Shown here piece after piece: positions 24,624 through 28,074 of a stretch of 28,074 nt of DNA. A program made the translations under genes and the position numbers. The notes beneath the pieces were generated by a model. That model was not told the DNA's origin and did not search any database. It worked only from the letters and a program-made list of their open reading frames with translations. The stretch's first letter is position 1. Every line of letters starts with the position of its first letter. The stretch is from Deltaproteobacteria bacterium (lineage in GTDB: Bacteria > Desulfobacterota > Desulfobacteria > Desulfobacterales > B30-G6), in the NCBI GenBank assembly GCA_019313725.1, contig JAFDAT010000010.1:1-28074 (forward strand), written 5' to 3'.

Positions 24624-25547
24624 TCATGCATCTGTAGTGACTGGAATATTATATACTTTCAGTAGGTTGTGCTTCCCTTTGGCTTTTATGGGTTCGAGCC
24701 CTTTCGTAGGAAACAGGTCCTTGATTTTAGTGTGCGTTATTTCCGAAATGATGATCTCCCCTGCCTTGGCGGCAGAGCACAACCGTGCGGCGGTGTTGAC
24801 CGTGTCGCCAACGACTGAGTAACTCATGGTTTGGGATGAGCCGATGTAGCCGGCAACCACTTTGCCCGTGTTTATACCGACGCCTATTTTAATTTCTCTT
24901 TTGCCCACAGACACCCTCTGTTTATTGAAATCAACCAGTTCTCTGCGAATATCGATGGCTGCCCGGACCGCCCTGGCCGGATCGTCATCATGGGCCACGG
25001 GAGCTCCCCATATGACCATTATGGCATCGCCGATGAACTTATCCACCGTACCTTCGTGGGTGAAAACGATGTCCACAATTTTTTCGTAATATTCATTCAG
25101 CATCTGAAGTATCTCCGCCGCCGGGATATCTTCACTCATGGCCGTAAAGTCGCGAATGTCGACAAACATTACGGTTGCAACCCGGTTTGTGCCGCCTTTT
25201 TCGACGTTCAGGGCTCCGGATACCACCATTTCCGCAAGATCGGGTGATAAAAGACGCTGAAACCGCTCCCGCGTGGCGGTTTCTTTTTTGCTTTTTTCCT
25301 CGGCCTTTTTGCGTTCATTGATGGTAAACTGGGAGTGTGAGCCGAAAATGACGAATAGGCAGATGACGATGATCCGCGGAAAAATTTGCTCATTCTCTGT
25401 CCCGAACAAACGTGTGGTCATATTCAGATCGTATGATATGAATACGGAAAGAATCGTATCCAGAATCCAGTAGACGGCCGCCAGGCCGATACCGATGAGT
25501 ACCATTTTATCGGTAAGGCCGACGCGAAACTTGCGGTTTGTTCCCAA
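24624..25547 (-). CDS. Membrane-anchored class III adenylate/guanylate cyclase
   Basis: The 307-residue protein has two N-terminal membrane segments (about 14-36 and 56-70), a charged linker helix (77-100) and a class III cyclase domain (about 120-300). Metal-binding Asp130 (FVDIRDF) and Asp174 are present, as are Lys170 (TVDKFIGDA) for base recognition and the transition-state pair Asn251/Arg255 (VNTAARL). Ser244 takes the place of the second base-recognition residue (Asp or Thr in well-studied enzymes). Lys with a small polar residue still favours ATP, so cAMP is the likely product. The start codon is TTG at 25545-25547, chosen because AAGGAG lies seven bases upstream. It is first in the cyclase-ispF-cysS series. 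A receptor could be the CNB protein at 14192-15358, though its binding sites are degenerate. Confidence 0.9.
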   Translation of the reverse strand: MGTNRKFRVGLTDKMVLIGIGLAAVYWILDTILSVFISYDLNMTTRLFGTENEQIFPRIIVICLFVIFGSHSQFTINERKKAEEKSKKETATRERFQRLLSPDLAEMVVSGALNVEKGGTNRVATVMFVDIRDFTAMSEDIPAAEILQMLNEYYEKIVDIVFTHEGTVDKFIGDAIMVIWGAPVAHDDDPARAVRAAIDIRRELVDFNKQRVSVGKREIKIGVGINTGKVVAGYIGSSQTMSYSVVGDTVNTAARLCSAAKAGEIIISEITHTKIKDLFPTKGLEPIKAKGKHNLLKVYNIPVTTDA

Positions 25548-25589
25548 TACGGCTCTCCTTATAATATAGATAGAGCGAAGCGATTCATC

Positions 25590-25702
25590 AACTTTAGATC
25601 ACTTATCACTTTAGAGCACTCAACACTTCGGGTTAATTTTTCGGCAAAGCCTAAGGGCTCTGACCTGGCCCAAAGGACCAAGTTTTTAATACTGGAATAA
25701 AT
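25590..25702 (+). repeat. Dispersed intergenic repeat, copy 2, with two-hairpin core
   Basis: It is co-linear with 1-114. The core 25643-25702 matches 55-114 at 56 of 60 positions, and the 5' part is more diverged. The first hairpin keeps six of seven pairs (G to A change). The second has one mismatch (G to A), with the T tract preserved at 25683-25687. It lies in the same orientation relative to the following plus-strand gene, but well upstream of that gene's candidate promoter. Confidence 0.75.
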
Positions 25703-25779
25703 TTAACGGAATAGATTGTTCAATGAAGCGTATTCAATCAGACTTCCCCACTTTTTTCAAGGTCATTAAACATTGTTTG

Positions 25780-25899
25780 TTCTAAATTCCGATATTCTGA
25801 TTTCGCTGTAAAACTTATAATCAGGGTATAATCAGTGCCTCCGCGGGGCAAGATCTCGACGCGCCTTCTGGATCCGGGCATCCATTTCAGGTTTCGGGA
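25780..25899. repeat. Dispersed intergenic repeat family 2, copy B
   Basis: This shares with 11800-11921 the exact blocks at 25799-25812 (GATTTCGCTGTAAA) and 25824-25839 (GGGTATAATCAGTGCC). In this copy the word TATAATCAG occurs twice, at 25816-25824 and 25827-25835, and the palindrome found in copy A is missing. Confidence 0.65.
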
Positions 25900-25945
25900 A
25901 CATGGGCACTTGCTGTAAATACAACGGCCTGCTTCTAATGAACGC

Positions 25946-25974
25946 TTGACAAAACCTATAATTTATGAATAAAT
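25946..25974 (+). promoter_or_regulatory. Candidate promoter for the PilM-like gene
   Basis: A perfect TTGACA (25946-25951) is followed at 17 bases by ATAAAT (25969-25974). A TATAAT at 25957-25962 lacks a properly spaced -35. The predicted leader to the TTG start is about 80 bases. Confidence 0.4.
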
Positions 25975-26063
25975 GAATTTTGTCATATATATATAGTTCA
26001 AAGTTATATATTTATACGCCAACCTATAATAATTATACAATTCAAAAAAAATGGAGTCTTGCC

Positions 26064-28043
26064 TTGGCCGGGAAAGATGAAATTTCTTCAACAGAGAAGC
26101 TGCTGGACCTGATTCGGGAAGATAAAGACACCCCCCAGGCGTTATCCGATCTTTCATTGGACAAACAAACTGCGGCATTGGACAAACAAACTGCGGCATT
26201 GGACAAACAAACTGCGGCAATGGACAAACAGACTGCGGCAGCGGACGAACAGACCGCGAAAACAACGGCGGAAAATAAAGCCGCCCCTATTTTCTCCAAT
26301 GTCATCCCCATGCGCAAAAAAACAACCGTTGGTGTCGACATCGGATACTATGAGCTGAAGCTGGCCATGATCAACCAGGTGTCGGAACGAAAACAAGAAC
26401 TCCTTGATTTCGCCGCCATCCCCTACCCTGAAGGGATTTCCCAGAGCAGTCCCGCCTTTCCGGCCTTTTTAAAAAACACACTCAAAGATTTTTGCGGCAA
26501 GGGCAGGCAAACAGCTATCTGGGTCGCCATTTCTTCAGCCCGTGTAGAGACACGCAACCTAAAGATTCCAAAAGTGTCCAAAAAACAGATCGACAACGCT
26601 ATTTACTGGACACTGAAAAAAGACCTCTCCTTCGAAGAAAACGAAATGATCTTCGATTTCGAAATTCTGGGCGACATTATCGAAGACGGTGTCAATAAAA
26701 TAGAGGTCATGGCTTATGTCGCCCCCACACAGGAAGTCGTCCAACAGAAAAACCTGTTTTCAAAAATCGGGTTCCCGTTAACCGGTATTTCCATCGTACC
26801 TTTCGGCCTGCAGAATCTACTGCGCACCGGTGTTATAGATGACGGCCGCAATCTCGTCTGCAGTCTGTTCATCGGTAGGGACTGGTCCAGGATCGTCATC
26901 TATTCCCGGGGCAACCTGGTTTTGTCCAGGGGCATCAAAGCGGGTATCCGCAGCATGGTCGAAGCCGTTGCCCAGGAGATCAGCAAAGGCAAAATGGGTG
27001 CCGCCGAGCAGGCGATCGATCCTTCTGAAAGCAGCCTTTTCGGTATCAACGCGGAAACCTATATTGTCGATATCGATCAAGCACGCAAAATCTTTTTCGA
27101 TCACATTAATAACGTCAATCCTATAAAAATTGACGACACCGGCAAGATCATCCAGGGCCATGATGTCTTTACAATGATTCTTCCGGCGCTGGAGCGACTG
27201 GTCAAACAGGTGGAAAGAACCCTGGAACACTATTACCTGCACTTTGGCAACGAACGCATGAACCGGATTCTCGTGTCCGGACAGCTGAGTGCATACGGAA
27301 ACCTGATCGGATATATGAAAGATCAGCTGGACATACCCATCGACACACTGGACCCGTTCTCTGCCCGGCTGAACTATCTCGGCATCGCCACCCTGCCGAT
27401 TGAACCAGCTGCCAAGGAAGCCTATGCGCCGGCCATCGGTCTGGGTCTTTCCAATAATGTGCTCACACCGAATTTTATCTATACGTACAAGGACAAAAAG
27501 ACCGATGACAACGCCAAGAGAATTAATCGCATTATCGCCACCGGCGTGTTTATCTTTCTGGCTTTCTGCACGGGTATTTACGTCTGGGGCAATTCGTTGC
27601 TGGGAGAAAAGAACAGGGAACTGGCGCGCCTGAAAAGCGAAGTTGAAGCGTTCAAGCCTTTGGTCAACAAGAATCTGATTGTCAATCTCGCCAGTCAGAC
27701 CAAGAACAAAAGAAAGTCCCTGAAAATGCTTGGCGAGCGCTATAAAGGCATGGCCGTCATCAATGAGATAACCACCATAACACCATCGGAAATCAAGTTG
27801 TTGAGCATAAAGGCCGATTTCGGCGCCGGGTCGAACCCTGCCGGTGCCCTGGTCCAACAGACACTGGTCGTTGAAGGCATCATCATGGGCGATCGTTTGA
27901 CATTTGAGTCGACGCTGGCCGGGTACATCGTACAGCTCGGAAGTTCGCCCATGTTCCATACACCCAGTATTGAAAACAAGTCATTTAAATACTTTAAAAA
28001 CAAAGAGGTGCTGCAATTTAGAGCCATGCTGGACCTGGTTTGA
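26064..28043 (+). CDS. PilM-like actin-fold protein fused to a PilN/GspL-like membrane segment
   Basis: From the TTG at 26064 the protein has 659 residues. GGAG at 26053-26056 with seven-base spacing supports this start; the frame stays open to an ATG at 25980 whose peptide looks non-coding. The N-terminus has about 30 polar residues and then five seven-residue repeats of the LDKQTAA type (about 32-66). A PilM/FtsA-type actin-like domain follows (starts GVDIGYYELKLAM at 90, with later IGRDWSRIVIY and ILVSGQLSAYGN), then one membrane helix (about 490-508). A coiled segment and a periplasmic PilN-like domain complete it. Separate PilM and PilN proteins form the inner-membrane platform of type IV pili; type II secretion GspL has this fused order. 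Pilus or secretion assembly is likely, and the missing downstream genes would settle which. Confidence 0.85.
   Translation: MAGKDEISSTEKLLDLIREDKDTPQALSDLSLDKQTAALDKQTAALDKQTAAMDKQTAAADEQTAKTTAENKAAPIFSNVIPMRKKTTVGVDIGYYELKLAMINQVSERKQELLDFAAIPYPEGISQSSPAFPAFLKNTLKDFCGKGRQTAIWVAISSARVETRNLKIPKVSKKQIDNAIYWTLKKDLSFEENEMIFDFEILGDIIEDGVNKIEVMAYVAPTQEVVQQKNLFSKIGFPLTGISIVPFGLQNLLRTGVIDDGRNLVCSLFIGRDWSRIVIYSRGNLVLSRGIKAGIRSMVEAVAQEISKGKMGAAEQAIDPSESSLFGINAETYIVDIDQARKIFFDHINNVNPIKIDDTGKIIQGHDVFTMILPALERLVKQVERTLEHYYLHFGNERMNRILVSGQLSAYGNLIGYMKDQLDIPIDTLDPFSARLNYLGIATLPIEPAAKEAYAPAIGLGLSNNVLTPNFIYTYKDKKTDDNAKRINRIIATGVFIFLAFCTGIYVWGNSLLGEKNRELARLKSEVEAFKPLVNKNLIVNLASQTKNKRKSLKMLGERYKGMAVINEITTITPSEIKLLSIKADFGAGSNPAGALVQQTLVVEGIIMGDRLTFESTLAGYIVQLGSSPMFHTPSIENKSFKYFKNKEVLQFRAMLDLV
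26157..26261 (+). repeat. Five-copy 21-bp in-frame tandem repeat
   Basis: Units start at 26157, 26178, 26199, 26220 and 26241. The first three are identical, the fourth differs slightly and the fifth is diverged. Each encodes a heptapeptide of the form (L/M/A)D(K/E)QTA(A/K). The 21-bp period keeps the frame, so copy-number change would lengthen or shorten the N-terminal coil without a frameshift. Confidence 0.95.
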
Positions 28044-28074
28044 CAACCGGCGCGGTTTCGAACCCCGGGCACAT

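Larger units (their letters stand above)
25548..26063. other. Repeat-rich intergenic region upstream of the PilM-like gene
   Basis: This 516-base gap lies between divergent genes. It holds copy 2 of the two-hairpin repeat (25590-25702), copy B of the second repeat family (25780-25899), a candidate promoter (25946-25974) and an AT-rich leader with a TATATATATA run (about 25986-25995). No gene was found in it. Confidence 0.7.

Noticed and set aside
25563..25591. Minus-strand TTGATG-17-TATATT as the cyclase promoter
   Set aside because: The predicted start point would fall inside the Shine-Dalgarno sequence at 25555-25560, so it could not give a normal leader.
26157..26261. Tandem repeat as a CRISPR array
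   Set aside because: Units are contiguous with no spacers and lie in frame inside a coding region.
25963..26265. Minus-strand frame encoding a repetitive CPMPQFV-type peptide
   Set aside because: The repetition is the reverse complement of the 21-bp tandem repeat in the PilM-like gene.
26817..27959. 380-codon minus-strand open frame
   Set aside because: Antisense shadow of the PilM-like gene; no domain and no ribosome site.

Overview
The window looks like chromosomal DNA from a deltaproteobacterium (Desulfobacterota), most likely a Desulfobacterales-type anaerobe. This rests on gene content read from the translations: an MglA-type GTPase with a TVPGQ switch II, a DUF4388 plus cyclic-nucleotide-binding protein, a PilM/PilN-like fusion, and a large sodium:solute symporter beside acetyl-CoA synthetase. 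The intergenic regions also carry many degenerate short-word repeats. No phage genes, transposase, CRISPR array, tRNA or rRNA was found. The genus is inference.

Layout. (1) 1-11615 is an acetate or short-chain-carboxylate module. A plus-strand hybrid symporter/histidine kinase (153-2846) converges on a minus-strand set: TPR lipoprotein, Yip1-like membrane protein, stand-alone receiver, and a membrane PAS/degenerate-kinase/DEDDh-exonuclease fusion. Upstream of that set, a minus-strand operon runs tetR, acs, symporter. It starts at a good sigma70-like promoter (11648-11675) and ends at a strong hairpin (6649-6676). (2) 11906-16961 is a minus-strand run: a TPR-like protein, an MglA-like GTPase, a DUF4388/double-CNB protein, a PilZ protein, purC and an orphan ParB-like protein. 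It combines GTP, cyclic-nucleotide and c-di-GMP signalling folds with a purine gene. (3) mdh stands alone on the plus strand (17293-18225). (4) 18336-25547 is a minus-strand housekeeping series: adenylate/guanylate cyclase, ispF, cysS, uvrB, uvrC. (5) A repeat-rich 516-base gap precedes a plus-strand PilM/GspL-like gene with a 21-bp tandem repeat near its start; downstream genes lie outside the window.

How it fits together. The SLC5-type histidine kinase beside acs and an SSS symporter recalls the CrbS/CrbR and MctS/MctR acetate and monocarboxylate switches of other proteobacteria. Here, however, the receiver has no DNA-binding domain. Three bases after it comes a membrane protein that joins a PAS sensor and a decayed kinase core to a 3'-5' exonuclease domain with all five DEDDh residues intact. 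That unit is the best candidate for an undescribed system. The cyclase, the CNB protein, PilZ and MglA suggest second-messenger control of polarity or pili, consistent with the PilM-like gene at the right edge.

Several intergenic repeats are the other notable signal. One is a 60-base two-hairpin core present in two copies 25.6 kb apart. Another is a second dispersed repeat, one copy of which reaches into the 3' end of the ParB-like gene. The third is a 285-base foldback element between uvrB and cysS.
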